64,000 nt of DNA. Source: Arthrobacter sp. C9C5. Lineage in GTDB: Bacteria > Actinomycetota > Actinomycetes > Actinomycetales > Micrococcaceae. Location: positions 1-64,000 of the forward strand of contig NZ_JABFMX010000022.1 of assembly GCF_013359735.1 (NCBI RefSeq), read 5' to 3'. Below the pieces are notes generated by a model. It was not told the origin of the DNA and ran no database searches. It saw nothing but the letters and a program-made list of their open reading frames with translations. Position numbers and translations under genes: made by a program. Positions 40,917-49,889 of the stretch are shown here, piece after piece (positions within the stretch are counted from its first letter, which is position 1; the number at the start of each line of letters is the position of its first letter).

Positions 40917-42749
40917 CTAGTGCGCGGACATCCGTTCCTTGAGCGAGCCGAGCTCGGCGCGCAGCGCGTCCGGCAGCGAGTCGCCAAACTTTGCGTACCA
41001 CTCCTCGATGGAGGCCAGCTCGGCGTCCCATTCCTCGCGGTCCACGCGGACGGCATCCTCGACGTGGGCGTGGGTCAGGTCCAGGCCGGTAAGGTCCAGC
41101 GAATGGCCGGTCGGGACGAATCCGATGGGCGTCTCCACTGCGTCGGCTTTGCCCTCGATGCGCTCGATGGCCCATTTGAGGACACGGGCGTTGTCGCCGA
41201 AACCGGGCCAGGCGAAGTCGCCGTCGGCCGTGCGGCGGAACCAGTTGACCAGGAAGATGTGCGGCAGCCGCTCCGGGTTGGCCTTGCCGGAGACGCTGAT
41301 CCAGTGCTTCAGGTAGTCGCCGGCGTCGTAGCCGATGAACGGCAGCATGGCCATCGGGTCGCGGCGGAGCACGCCGACCTGACCGGCCGCGGCGGCCGTG
41401 GTCTCCGAGGAGAGCGTGGAGCCCATGAAGATCCCGTTGGTCCAGCTGCGGGCCTGGGTCACCAGCGGAACCGTCGTCTTGCGCCGGCCGCCGAAGAGGA
41501 TCGCGGAGAGCTCCACACCTTCGGGGCTGTAGTACTCCTCAGCCAGCATGTCGACCTGCGAGATCGGGGTGCAGAAGCGGGAGTTGGGGTGCGCGGCAGG
41601 CTGGTCCGACGCCGGGGTCCAGTCGTTGCCCTGCCAGTCGGTCAGGTGCGCGGGGACTTCGTCGGTCATGCCTTCCCACCACACGCCGCCGTCGTCCGTG
41701 AGGGCGACGTTCGTGAAGATGCTGTGGCCCTTGGCGATGGCGCGCATGGCGTTCGGGTTGGTGCCCCAGCCGGTGCCCGGGGCGACGCCGAACAGGCCGG
41801 CCTCGGGGTTGGTGGCGCGCAGTTCGCCTTCCTTGCCGATCCGCATCCAGGTGATGTCATCGCCGAGGGTTTCGACGTCCCAGCCCTCGATCGTGGGGTC
41901 GAGCAGGGCGAGGTTGGTCTTGCCGCAGGCCGAGGGGAACGCCGCGGAGATGTAGTAGTTCTTCTTCTCCGGCGAAGTCAGCTTGAGGATGAGCATGTGC
42001 TCGGCCAGCCATCCCTCGTCGCGGGCCATGACCGAGGCGATGCGCAGGGCGTAGCACTTCTTGCCGAGGAGGGCGTTGCCGCCGTAGCCGGAGCCGAAGG
42101 ACCAGATGGAGCGCTCCTCCGGGAAGTGCACGATCCACTTGTCCGGGTTGCAGGGCCAGGCAACGTCGGCCTGCCCCGGGGCCAGCGGGGCGCCCAGGGA
42201 GTGCAGGGCCGGGACGAAGAAGGCGTTGGTGGCGGTGATCTTGTTCAGCACGTCGGTGCCGATCGTGGCCATGATGCGCATGGAGGCGACAACGTAGGCG
42301 CTGTCCGTGATCTCCACGCCGAACTTCGGGTCCTCGGCGTCGAGGTGGCCCATGACGAAGGGGATGACGTACATGGTGCGGCCGCGCATGGAGCCGCTGA
42401 ACAGGCCGCGCAGCTTCTCCTTCATCTCCGCCGGAGCCATCCAGTTGTTGGTGAAGCCCGCATCGCGTTCGTTCTCGGAACAGATGAAGGTCTGCTCTTC
42501 GACGCGTGCGACGTCGGCGGGGTCTGAGAATGCCGCAAAGGAATTCGGGAACAGCTTCTCGTTCAGCCGGGTCAGGGTTCCGGCCGCCACGAGCTCGTCC
42601 GTGAGCCGGGTGTTCTCTTCTTCCGAGCCATCAACCCAGTGGATCCGGTCCGGCTGGGTCAGTTCAGCAACCTCTTCAACCCATGCCAGCAGTCCAGCAT
42701 GTGTGGTGGGTGCTTTCTCAAGCAGCGGCAGTCGCGCCAGATCGCCCAT
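40917..42749 (-). CDS. pckG: Phosphoenolpyruvate carboxykinase (GTP)
   Basis: 610 residues, full length for the GTP-dependent family. Key segments: [15 protein letters not shown] (kinase P-loop), [29 protein letters not shown] near the N-terminus. It makes PEP from oxaloacetate for gluconeogenesis. The AGGAAGGG ribosome site lies upstream of ATG 42749. A CRP/GlxR-like site and a palindrome lie about 150 bp upstream. Confidence 0.97.
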   Translation of the reverse strand: MGDLARLPLLEKAPTTHAGLLAWVEEVAELTQPDRIHWVDGSEEENTRLTDELVAAGTLTRLNEKLFPNSFAAFSDPADVARVEEQTFICSENERDAGFTNNWMAPAEMKEKLRGLFSGSMRGRTMYVIPFVMGHLDAEDPKFGVEITDSAYVVASMRIMATIGTDVLNKITATNAFFVPALHSLGAPLAPGQADVAWPCNPDKWIVHFPEERSIWSFGSGYGGNALLGKKCYALRIASVMARDEGWLAEHMLILKLTSPEKKNYYISAAFPSACGKTNLALLDPTIEGWDVETLGDDITWMRIGKEGELRATNPEAGLFGVAPGTGWGTNPNAMRAIAKGHSIFTNVALTDDGGVWWEGMTDEVPAHLTDWQGNDWTPASDQPAAHPNSRFCTPISQVDMLAEEYYSPEGVELSAILFGGRRKTTVPLVTQARSWTNGIFMGSTLSSETTAAAAGQVGVLRRDPMAMLPFIGYDAGDYLKHWISVSGKANPERLPHIFLVNWFRRTADGDFAWPGFGDNARVLKWAIERIEGKADAVETPIGFVPTGHSLDLTGLDLTHAHVEDAVRVDREEWDAELASIEEWYAKFGDSLPDALRAELGSLKERMSAH

Positions 42750-42899
42750 TACGGTTCCCTTCCTCGGGTTCAGTGGTGTGTCCTAAATGCTAGGTCTCGC
42801 GGGTGGTTCAGCTTCAGGCCCAAATACGGGTTGACGATGGAGCCGAGTTCCAAAATCCCCGGAAATTCAGGGTTTAATATCTCCAAGCGCTGTTCTTTT

Positions 42900-42927
42900 T
42901 GTGATCAAGGTCACGTAGACCGGTCTA
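42900..42927. promoter_or_regulatory. CRP/GlxR-like site and adjoining palindrome upstream of pckG
   Basis: TGTGA-TCAAGG-TCACG (42900-42915) matches the TGTGA-N6-TCACA pattern of cAMP receptor proteins. Directly next to it is TAGACCGGTCTA (42916-42927), a perfect 12-bp palindrome that looks like a second operator. In Corynebacterium the CRP-type GlxR controls pck. Confidence 0.6.
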
Positions 42928-42953
42928 GTCAGGCAGATTACATGGCTCTCGAT

Positions 42954-42983
42954 TTGGAACTCCGGGCCCATCTCGCGTAAAGT
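42954..42983 (+). promoter_or_regulatory. Promoter of tRNA-Arg
   Basis: TTGGAA (42954-42959) and TAAAGT (42978-42983), 18-bp spacer. Confidence 0.55.
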
Positions 42984-43028
42984 AATTCGAGGTTCGGGGG
43001 AGCGAGAAGTTCCCGAAGAGCCGAGAAT

Positions 43029-43102
<74 letters not shown>

Positions 43103-43109
43103 CAGATAG

Positions 43110-43149
43110 AAAAGATCCGCACCGGTCCGCCGGTGCGGATCTTTTGTTT
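43110..43149 (+). terminator. Terminator after tRNA-Arg
   Basis: A perfect 16-bp stem (43110-43125 and 43130-43145) with a 4-nt loop, ending in TTTTGTTTT. Confidence 0.93.
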
Positions 43150-43255
43150 TCCCGGCTCGTTTCGGAAATCCGCGGCGGTTTCGGACAGGGGCAGGCCGGA
43201 TCCGGGGCGCACCGGTCTCAAACCGTAGCGGAAACCCGGGCAACGGCCCGGCGCC

Positions 43256-44095
43256 CTACTCCCCCACGGCAGCCGCGATACGCCGGCGCATCCCGTCAAA
43301 GTGGCTGCCCAACCGTTCCGCGGCGAGGACGGCGTCGCCCGCCGCCACGGCCTCGTAGATACCTCGGTGCAGTGCAGCCCCCGCGGCGGGATCGAGGTCG
43401 GCGGTGTCGACGGCGGGACGGACGCCGGCCGTGTCAGCCGTGCCGGCCGAGGCGCTGCCGACGTCGGCGCGGACCTCGGCGGTCAACGGCCGGCCGTCGC
43501 CGCCCAGTTCCAGCTGGATCCGGCGGTAGACCGTCTGGAACGCGTCCACCAGGCCCAGCAGCAGCTCATTGCCCAGCGGCTCGAACAGTTTGCGGTGGAA
43601 GTCGGCGTCGGCTTCGACAAAGTGTTCCCCGGACCGGGCCAGCTCTTCCGTCCGCAGCACCGCCGCCTCAAGTCCCGCCAGGTGGTCCGCCGTCATGCGC
43701 GCCATGGACGCGCCGATCAGCCCCGACTCCAGCAGCCGCCGCGCCTCGATCAGCTCGAGCGCCTCCCGCCCCCGGTGCCGCAGCGACATCCGCGCCCGGA
43801 AGCTGAGCCCGCCAACCAGGGCCTCGAAGTTGCTCCCGGCCACGAACATGCCGAAGCCGTGCCGGATCTCGATCACGCCCAGGGCTTGGAGGACCTTTAG
43901 CGTTTCCCGCAGCGTGTTCCGGCCGATCCCCAGTAACGGGGCCAGCTCGTTTTCGGTAGGCAGCGGGTCGCCCGGTCCCAGCTCCCGCTCAAGGATCAGC
44001 TCGATGATGTCGGCCTGAAGGGCGCGCAGCCGGGCCTGCGCGCCCAACCGGCGCGGCGGCCCGGCGTTGCCCGCGTTCGGACTGGCTGCGCACAC
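43256..44095 (-). CDS. GntR family regulator, FCD type
   Basis: 279 residues from GTG 44095, chosen because GGGGAGGAG lies 7-8 bp upstream; a TTG at 44113 overlaps that site. The N-terminal winged helix (LGPGDPLPTENELAPLLGIG, RNTLRETLKVLQALGVI) is followed by an all-helical FCD ligand domain with the metal-binding His pattern (DADFHRKLF near 171, ALHRGIYEAV, GSHFDGM). Such proteins usually answer sugar acids or carboxylates. It is divergent from the flavoprotein gene, with about 100 bp between. Confidence 0.88.
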   Translation of the reverse strand: MCAASPNAGNAGPPRRLGAQARLRALQADIIELILERELGPGDPLPTENELAPLLGIGRNTLRETLKVLQALGVIEIRHGFGMFVAGSNFEALVGGLSFRARMSLRHRGREALELIEARRLLESGLIGASMARMTADHLAGLEAAVLRTEELARSGEHFVEADADFHRKLFEPLGNELLLGLVDAFQTVYRRIQLELGGDGRPLTAEVRADVGSASAGTADTAGVRPAVDTADLDPAAGAALHRGIYEAVAAGDAVLAAERLGSHFDGMRRRIAAAVGE

Positions 44096-44195
44096 GGCTG
44101 GACTCCTCCCCAAAGGTGATCCTCAGGGTAGCGGACGTCCCACCTCCTGCACAGGGTGCCGCCAAAGCCGCTCCCGGCGGGGCTAGGCTGTTGCC

Positions 44196-45653
44196 ATGAC
44201 GGCACACTTTGAGCGTGAATTCGATGTCATCGTGATCGGGGCCGGCGCGGTGGGCGAGAACGTGGCCGAGCGCGTTGTGCGGGGCGGATTGACGGCCGTC
44301 CTAGTGGAGGCGGAGCTGGTGGGCGGCGAGTGTTCGTACTGGGCCTGCATGCCCTCGAAGGCCCTGCTCCGGCCCGGCACCGCACTCCATGGCGCCCAGA
44401 CAGTGCCCGGCGCCGAGGAGGCGGTCACCAGGGTGCTCGACGCCGCAGCCGTGCTGAAGCGGCGGGACTACTTCACCTCCAACTGGCAGGACGACAGCCA
44501 GGTCAAGTGGGTCGAGGACACCGGGATCGAGCTGATCCGCGGCCACGGCTGGATCACCGGGGCCCGCCGGGCGGAGGTGGCCGGGGTGGACGGCAACAGC
44601 TACGCGCTCGTGGCGCGCCACGCCGTCGTCCTGGCAACGGGGTCGCGCCCGACCATCCCGCCCATTGAGGGCCTCGAGGAGGTCGACTACTGGACCACCC
44701 GGGAGGCCACCTCCGCGCACGAGATCCCGGCGCGGCTCGGTGTGCTCGGCGGCGGCGTGGCCGGCACCGAGCTCGCCCAGGCCTTTGCCCGGCTCGGGTC
44801 GGCCGTGACGGTCGTGGCCCGCGGCGGGCTGCTGGGAGCCTTTCCGGCACCGGCGGCCGAGCTGGTCCAGGCCGGGCTGCGCGCCGACGGCGTCGAACTC
44901 CACCTCCGCACCGGCACCCAAAGCGTCCATGAGAACGACGACGGCTCCCTGACCCTGGCGCTCGACGGCGGCGGCAGCGTGACGGTGGACAAGCTCCTGG
45001 TCGCCACCGGCAGGCACCCCGCCGTGGAAGGCATCGGGCTGGAGAGCGTGGGACTGTCCGCCGACGACGGAAAGCCCCCGCGGCTCAAGACGGACGCGAG
45101 CGGGCTCGTCCGGGGAGCCGACGGCAACGACAGTAGCCCATGGCTCTACGCCGTCGGCGACGCCGCAGGCAAGGTCCTGCTCACCCACCAGGGCAAATAC
45201 GAGGCGCGGGCCACCGGCGACGCGATTGCCGCCCGCGCCAAGGGCACGCTCACCGGCGAGCCGGCCCCGTGGAGCCGCTACGCCCAAACGGCCGACGAGC
45301 ACGCCGTCCCCAATGTGGTCTTCACCGACCCCGAGCTGGCAAATGTCGGCCGCAGCCTGGAACAGGCCGAAAGGGACGGCTACCGGGCCACCTCCGTGCA
45401 GCTCCCCATCCAAGTGGCAGGCTCCTCGCTGCATTCCGAGCATTACAAGGGCTGGGCCCAGCTGGTGGTCGACGAGGACCGCAAAGTGCTGCTGGGCGCA
45501 ACCTTCGCCGGGCCGGACGTCGCCGAGCTCTTGCACGCGGCGACGATCGCCGTCGTCGGAGAAGTCCCGCTGGACCGGCTCTGGCACGCCGTCCCGTCCT
45601 ATCCCACGATCAGCGAGGTGTGGCTGCGGCTGCTCGAGGACTACGGCCTCTAA
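44196..45653 (+). CDS. Pyridine nucleotide-disulfide oxidoreductase (class I)
   Basis: 485 residues. FAD motif IVIGAGAVGENVAERVVRGG at about 10-30, redox pair in GGECSYWACMPSK (two Cys five apart, near 48-53), NAD site GVLGGGVAGTELAQAFARLG, then AVGDAAGKVLLTHQGKYEAR. The C-terminal dimerisation domain ends with HAVPSYPTISEVWLR, where the catalytic His is present. It resembles lipoamide dehydrogenase, mercuric reductase and mycothione reductase; the exact substrate is not shown. A strong terminator follows. Confidence 0.87.
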   Translation: MTAHFEREFDVIVIGAGAVGENVAERVVRGGLTAVLVEAELVGGECSYWACMPSKALLRPGTALHGAQTVPGAEEAVTRVLDAAAVLKRRDYFTSNWQDDSQVKWVEDTGIELIRGHGWITGARRAEVAGVDGNSYALVARHAVVLATGSRPTIPPIEGLEEVDYWTTREATSAHEIPARLGVLGGGVAGTELAQAFARLGSAVTVVARGGLLGAFPAPAAELVQAGLRADGVELHLRTGTQSVHENDDGSLTLALDGGGSVTVDKLLVATGRHPAVEGIGLESVGLSADDGKPPRLKTDASGLVRGADGNDSSPWLYAVGDAAGKVLLTHQGKYEARATGDAIAARAKGTLTGEPAPWSRYAQTADEHAVPNVVFTDPELANVGRSLEQAERDGYRATSVQLPIQVAGSSLHSEHYKGWAQLVVDEDRKVLLGATFAGPDVAELLHAATIAVVGEVPLDRLWHAVPSYPTISEVWLRLLEDYGL

Positions 45654-45660
45654 GCGCGAA

Positions 45661-45709
45661 CGGACACTTGAGGCCCCGAAATCAACGATTCCGGGGCCTC
45701 AAGTGTCCG
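45661..45709 (+). terminator. Strong terminator
   Basis: A perfect 18-bp stem, 45661-45678 with 45692-45709. It separates the flavoprotein gene from the TetR-controlled operon. Confidence 0.88.
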
Positions 45710-45724
45710 CTCGCCCACATCTAT

Positions 45725-45753
45725 TTGAACTGACCGGTCAGTTTAGTTAGCCT
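45725..45753 (+). promoter_or_regulatory. Promoter with embedded TetR operator
   Basis: TTGAAC (45725-45730) and TAGCCT (45748-45753) with a 17-bp spacer. Within it the 16-bp perfect palindrome AACTGACCGGTCAGTT (45728-45743) covers the -35 box and the spacer. The CTGACCGGTCAG type is a common TetR operator; the TetR gene is the third gene of the operon. Confidence 0.8.
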
Positions 45754-45784
45754 AGGAGTAGATCATTTCTGCGAAAGGCTTCCC

Positions 45785-46462
45785 TTGCTCTGCGTTCAAC
45801 AGCTTCACGTGAAGGGCCGGCGGGACTACCTGCTCCCGCCCACCTCGCTGCAGGCGGCCCGGGGTGAACTCCTGCTCGTCACCGGCCAACGCCAGGACCA
45901 GCGCACCGCCCTGGCCCTGACCCTGAGCGGCCGGATGGAGCCCTCGGCCGGCACCCTCGAGTGGGACGGCGGCACCCGGATCAAGCAGCTGCGGCAGGCG
46001 AGCGCGGTCGTGGACTCCCCCGGGGTGAACGAGCCGGAGCAGCACCTGAGCGTGCGCGACCTGGTCACCGAGGACCTCGCCCTGATCCCCCGCCGCTACC
46101 GGGGCGCGCTGCTCAGCACGCCGTGGCTCAAGGTCAACCGCTTCGAGGACATCGCCGGGCGCTGGGCCGAGGAGCTGCCCGCCGACCGCCGCCTCGAGCT
46201 GCTGACGGCGCTGGCCCTGGCCAATCCGCACACCGACCTGCTGGTGGTCGATTCCCCGGACCGCCACAGCGGCGATCCGGCCGACTGGCTGCCGCGGCTT
46301 CAGGAGCTGGCGTACGACGCCGGGCGTCCGCTCGCCGTCGTCGCCACCGTCGGCAGCGTCCCGCCGGGGTGGACCGGTCCAGCCGGGGAGATCGGCAATG
46401 CCGTCCCCGCGCCGGAACCGGCGGCCGCCCACCAAGACCCCGAAACCGAGGAGGCCCGATGA
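45785..46462 (+). CDS. ABC-transporter-like ATPase with degenerate nucleotide site
   Basis: 225 residues from TTG 45785 (GAAAGG about 8 bp upstream). The fold looks like an ABC domain: LQAARGELLLVTG, then LDSP-type LLVVDSPDRH near 155, AYDAGRPLAVVATVG. The P-loop is GQRQDQRTAL, lacking the GK(S/T) lysine, and no LSGGQ signature is seen. It may be a non-hydrolysing accessory protein for the membrane protein that follows by ATGA overlap. Cargo unknown. Compare the function of ABC domains: energy for transport, which this one may not provide. Confidence 0.68.
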   Translation: MLCVQQLHVKGRRDYLLPPTSLQAARGELLLVTGQRQDQRTALALTLSGRMEPSAGTLEWDGGTRIKQLRQASAVVDSPGVNEPEQHLSVRDLVTEDLALIPRRYRGALLSTPWLKVNRFEDIAGRWAEELPADRRLELLTALALANPHTDLLVVDSPDRHSGDPADWLPRLQELAYDAGRPLAVVATVGSVPPGWTGPAGEIGNAVPAPEPAAAHQDPETEEAR

Positions 46463-48504
46463 CCGTGCTGCGGCTGGCCCGTTCCGAACTCAAGCGCATG
46501 ACCGGCGGCCTGCTGCCCAAGCTGACCATCGTGGCGCTGACCCTGGTGCCGCTGCTCTACGGGGCGGTGTACCTGTACGCCAACTGGGATCCCTACGGCA
46601 AGCTGAACCAGATCGATGCAGCCCTGGTGGTTGAGGACACCGGCGCCAGCTCCGCCGACGGCACCCGGCTGGAGGCCGGCCGGAAGGTCGCCGACAGCCT
46701 CGTCGAGGGCCACGTCTTCAACTGGCAGACCGTCTCCAGCGCGGAGGCGGCGGACCAGGGCGTGAGCAGCGGCCAGTACGCGTTCGCGCTGAAGATCCCC
46801 CGGGACTTCTCCGCCAACCTGGTCTCACCGGGAAGCTTCGACGCCGCCAACCAGGCCATGCTGAACGTCACCACCAACGACGCCAACAACTACCTGCTCG
46901 GCACGATCGTGGACAAGCTCACCACCGCCGTCCACTCGACTGTAGCGAAGGAAGTGGGCGAGGAGACCGCCAACCAGCTACTCACCGGCTTCGGCACCAT
47001 CCACTCCCAGATGCTCAAGGCGTCCGACGGCGCTCGGGACCTGGCCGGCGGGGTCTCGTCGCTCCACGACGGCGCGGCCAGCCTGCACCAGGGCACCTCC
47101 TCACTCAGGAACGGGACCGGCGAACTGGTGGCCGGGCAGCGCAAACTCCTCGACGGGGCCAACACCCTGAACGCCGGGGCCGGGCAGCTCGCCGGCGGAC
47201 TGCGCGAGCTCAACGACAAGACATCCACGCTGCCCGCGGATACGCAGCGGCTGGCCGACGGCGCCGCCCAGGTGGCCGCCGGAAACGCCGCACTGAACAC
47301 CAAGCTGCAGGGCATGGCCGCCCAGCTCGCGTCCGCGGAACAGGCCGCGGCGCAGGCCCAGCGCGGCCGGGTGGTGGCCTCCAATGGCCGCCTGGTCGCC
47401 GCCGGCGTCATTACCCAGGCCCAGGCCGACGCCATCCTGGCCGACTACGATGCCAACACCGCCCCGGCACCTTCTGGAGCGGCCGGCGCTTTCAAGGGCG
47501 CGGCGGCCCAAGTGCAGCAGCTGGCGGACGGTTCCGCCGCAGTCAGCGCGGGTGCCGCGCAGCTGGCGGGCGCGGCCCCGGCCCTGAGCGACGCCGTCGG
47601 GAAAGCCTCCGCCGGGGCGGACCAGCTCGCCGGCGGCACCGCGGAACTCGCCGCCGGCCAACAGAACGCCCTGGCCGGCGCGGAAAAACTCGCCCAGGGC
47701 GCCCAGCAGCTCGACGACGGCGCAGCGCGGCTTGAGAGCGGTTCGGCGAAGGCGTCCGACGGCGCCGGGACCCTCGCAACCGAATTGGCCAAGGGCGCGG
47801 GCAAGGTACCTAACCCGGATGGCGCACAGAAGGACAGCCTCGCCAAGGTCATGGCGGACCCCGTGGCGGTCAGCAACGTTTCGCAGGCCAAGGCGGGTTC
47901 CTATGGGGCCGGACTGGCACCGTTCTTCCTGACCCTGGCCCTGTGGATCGGCGTCTTCATGCTGATCCAGGCGATGCGGCCGGTCACCCAGCGCGCCCTG
48001 GCGTCCAACGCTCCGACGTGGAAGATCGCCGTCGGGGGCTGGCTGCCGTTCCTGGCGGTCGCCGCGGTCCAGGCCAGCCTGCTGACCCTCGTGGTGGATG
48101 TGGGGCTGGGCCTCGATCCCGCCCATCCCGTGCTGATGTGGGTCCTGATGCTGGCAGCCGCCATGGCCTTCAGCGCGATCATCCAGGGCGTGGTGGCGCT
48201 GCTCGGCTCGCCCGGCAAGCTGGTGGTGCTGATCCTGCTGGTCCTGCAACTGGTCTCCTCCGGCGGCACCTTCCCCTGGCAGACCACGCCGGAGCCGCTG
48301 CACGTGGTGCACCAGCTGCTGCCGATGGGCTATGTGGTCAACGGCATGCGGCACCTGATCTACGGAGCCGATCTGGCCAGCATCCTGCCCACCATGCTGG
48401 GCCTGGTTGGCTACACTTTGCTGGGACTGGCGATGTCCGCCGTTGCCGTCCGGAAACACAAGTTCTGGACCCTCAAGACCCTGAAGCCGGAGATCGCCGT
48501 ATGA
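46459..48504 (+). CDS. YhgE/Pip domain membrane protein
   Basis: 681 residues. An N-terminal membrane segment (LTIVALTLVPLLYGAVYLYA near 22-41) is followed by a long extracellular part (about 45-475) with the YhgE/Pip N-domain and Ala/Gly-rich repeated helices such as DGAASLHQGTSSLRNGTGEL and AGAAQLAGAAPALSD. The C-terminal ABC2-like membrane domain has about six segments (from 490). Start by ATGA overlap with the ABC-like gene. The family includes phage-infection proteins and ESX-type or drug exporters. Its export cargo is unknown. Confidence 0.88.
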   Translation: MTVLRLARSELKRMTGGLLPKLTIVALTLVPLLYGAVYLYANWDPYGKLNQIDAALVVEDTGASSADGTRLEAGRKVADSLVEGHVFNWQTVSSAEAADQGVSSGQYAFALKIPRDFSANLVSPGSFDAANQAMLNVTTNDANNYLLGTIVDKLTTAVHSTVAKEVGEETANQLLTGFGTIHSQMLKASDGARDLAGGVSSLHDGAASLHQGTSSLRNGTGELVAGQRKLLDGANTLNAGAGQLAGGLRELNDKTSTLPADTQRLADGAAQVAAGNAALNTKLQGMAAQLASAEQAAAQAQRGRVVASNGRLVAAGVITQAQADAILADYDANTAPAPSGAAGAFKGAAAQVQQLADGSAAVSAGAAQLAGAAPALSDAVGKASAGADQLAGGTAELAAGQQNALAGAEKLAQGAQQLDDGAARLESGSAKASDGAGTLATELAKGAGKVPNPDGAQKDSLAKVMADPVAVSNVSQAKAGSYGAGLAPFFLTLALWIGVFMLIQAMRPVTQRALASNAPTWKIAVGGWLPFLAVAAVQASLLTLVVDVGLGLDPAHPVLMWVLMLAAAMAFSAIIQGVVALLGSPGKLVVLILLVLQLVSSGGTFPWQTTPEPLHVVHQLLPMGYVVNGMRHLIYGADLASILPTMLGLVGYTLLGLAMSAVAVRKHKFWTLKTLKPEIAV

Positions 48505-49142
48505 GCACCAAGCCCCGCGTGGACGTGGCGACCGACGCCGACGCCGGGAAGAAGCTGCGGCCCGGTCGCACCAACGCGACCAAGCAGAAGCTGTTCGAGG
48601 CTTCGATGGAGCTGATCGGCGAGCGCGGGGCCGCTGGCGTGACGGTCGACGAGATCGCCGCGGCCGCGGGGGTGTCCAAGGGCACGGTGTACTACAACTT
48701 CGGCAGCAAGTCGGATCTGATCGCGCAACTGCTGCGGCACGGCGTGGACATCCTGATGGCACGGCTGCTGAGCGTCAAGGACGGGTCGGCGGATCCGCTG
48801 GAGGCAATGGACGAGATGATCGGCCAGGCGATGGACTTCATGGCCGAATACCCTTCCTTCGCCCGGCTGTGGGTCAGCGAGAACTGGCGGACGCCCAGCG
48901 AGTGGCAGGACACCTTCACCGAGCTGCGCGGCCGGCTGCTCGGGGTGATTGGCACCGCGATCGAGGCCGTGGCCGCCAAGTACCCGGTGGATCCCGCACT
49001 GTCCCGCGGCAGCCTGGAGACGGCGATCTTCGGGGCCTGTTTTGTGGTGGGGCTGGACCGCCAGACCTACAACCCCGAGCGCACCCGGGCGCAAAGTGTC
49101 GCCGCAATCATGGCGATCATGCGTGGCTACGTTGTGAAGTAG
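48501..49142 (+). CDS. TetR/AcrR family regulator of the Pip operon
   Basis: 213 residues from ATG 48501, which overlaps the stop of the membrane gene (ATGA). The helix-turn-helix is clear (GAAGVTVDEIAAAAGVSKGT, VYYNFGSKSDLI). The C-terminal ligand domain is of unassigned class. It most likely binds the AACTGACCGGTCAGTT palindrome before the first gene and represses the operon until an effector is bound. Confidence 0.9.
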   Translation: MSTKPRVDVATDADAGKKLRPGRTNATKQKLFEASMELIGERGAAGVTVDEIAAAAGVSKGTVYYNFGSKSDLIAQLLRHGVDILMARLLSVKDGSADPLEAMDEMIGQAMDFMAEYPSFARLWVSENWRTPSEWQDTFTELRGRLLGVIGTAIEAVAAKYPVDPALSRGSLETAIFGACFVVGLDRQTYNPERTRAQSVAAIMAIMRGYVVK

Positions 49143-49154
49143 CCACGCTCGGGG

Positions 49155-49889
49155 ATGATTAGTCACATGCGCCACATGGGTAACAGCGGCAAGACTGCCA
49201 TCGGAGCGTCCCTCGCCGCCCTGGCCTTGCTGGCCCTCACCGGCGTCACCCTGCACGAAACGGTGGGGCTCTGGTTCCTGGCCGCCTCCGCCGTCGCCTA
49301 TGTGGCGTCCGTGGCCGAGGTGCTGGTCCGACGGCGGTACAAGACGCTGCTGGCAAGCGGGGTCGGCAGCATCCTCTTCATCGCGTTTGGCATCGCGTTC
49401 CTGCGCCAGTGGGGGCTGGCCTTCAACCCGGATCCGAACGCCTTGTCCACCAACGTTGATGCCGAGCATCCGGACCTGTACTTCTACCTCTCGGCAGCCG
49501 CCGGAGCGCTCACGCTGGTCCTGCTGCTCGCCGGCACCGTGCTGCCCGGCCGCCGCTCCACACCCCGCGCCCCTTACGCATCCCGGCGCCCGGCTTCTGC
49601 GTCCAGTGGGACGGCACCCCGCAGGCCCGCTGCCCGCCCTGCCGCCCGGGCGTTGACGCCGCGGTCTGCGGCGCCCCGCGCCTCCGCAGCACGGCCCGCA
49701 ACACCGCGTTCCGCCGCGCCGCGGGCTTCCGCGCCGCGGGCTTCGGCGCCACGGTCCGCCGCGCCGGTCGCCAAGCGGCCGGCGTCACCGTCGGCGTCGT
49801 CGGCGTCCACGCCGGCTGCCAAGGCGCCGGTCAAACCGCCGGTCAAGGCCCCGGCCCGGCCTGCAGCCAAATCCCCCACCCGGCGCTGA
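49155..49889 (+). CDS. Membrane protein with Ala/Pro/Arg low-complexity tail
   Basis: 244 residues. Four hydrophobic segments (about 15-33, 38-57, 66-86, 110-130) then a repeat-rich tail from about 138 (APRASA and PRSAAP units, later KAPVKPPVK). The tail is basic and likely cytoplasmic or extended. Start ATG 49155; ATGs at 49167 and 49176 are also possible. Its last third lies antisense to the end of the EamA gene. Confidence 0.65.
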   Translation: MISHMRHMGNSGKTAIGASLAALALLALTGVTLHETVGLWFLAASAVAYVASVAEVLVRRRYKTLLASGVGSILFIAFGIAFLRQWGLAFNPDPNALSTNVDAEHPDLYFYLSAAAGALTLVLLLAGTVLPGRRSTPRAPYASRRPASASSGTAPRRPAARPAARALTPRSAAPRASAARPATPRSAAPRASAPRASAPRSAAPVAKRPASPSASSASTPAAKAPVKPPVKAPARPAAKSPTRR

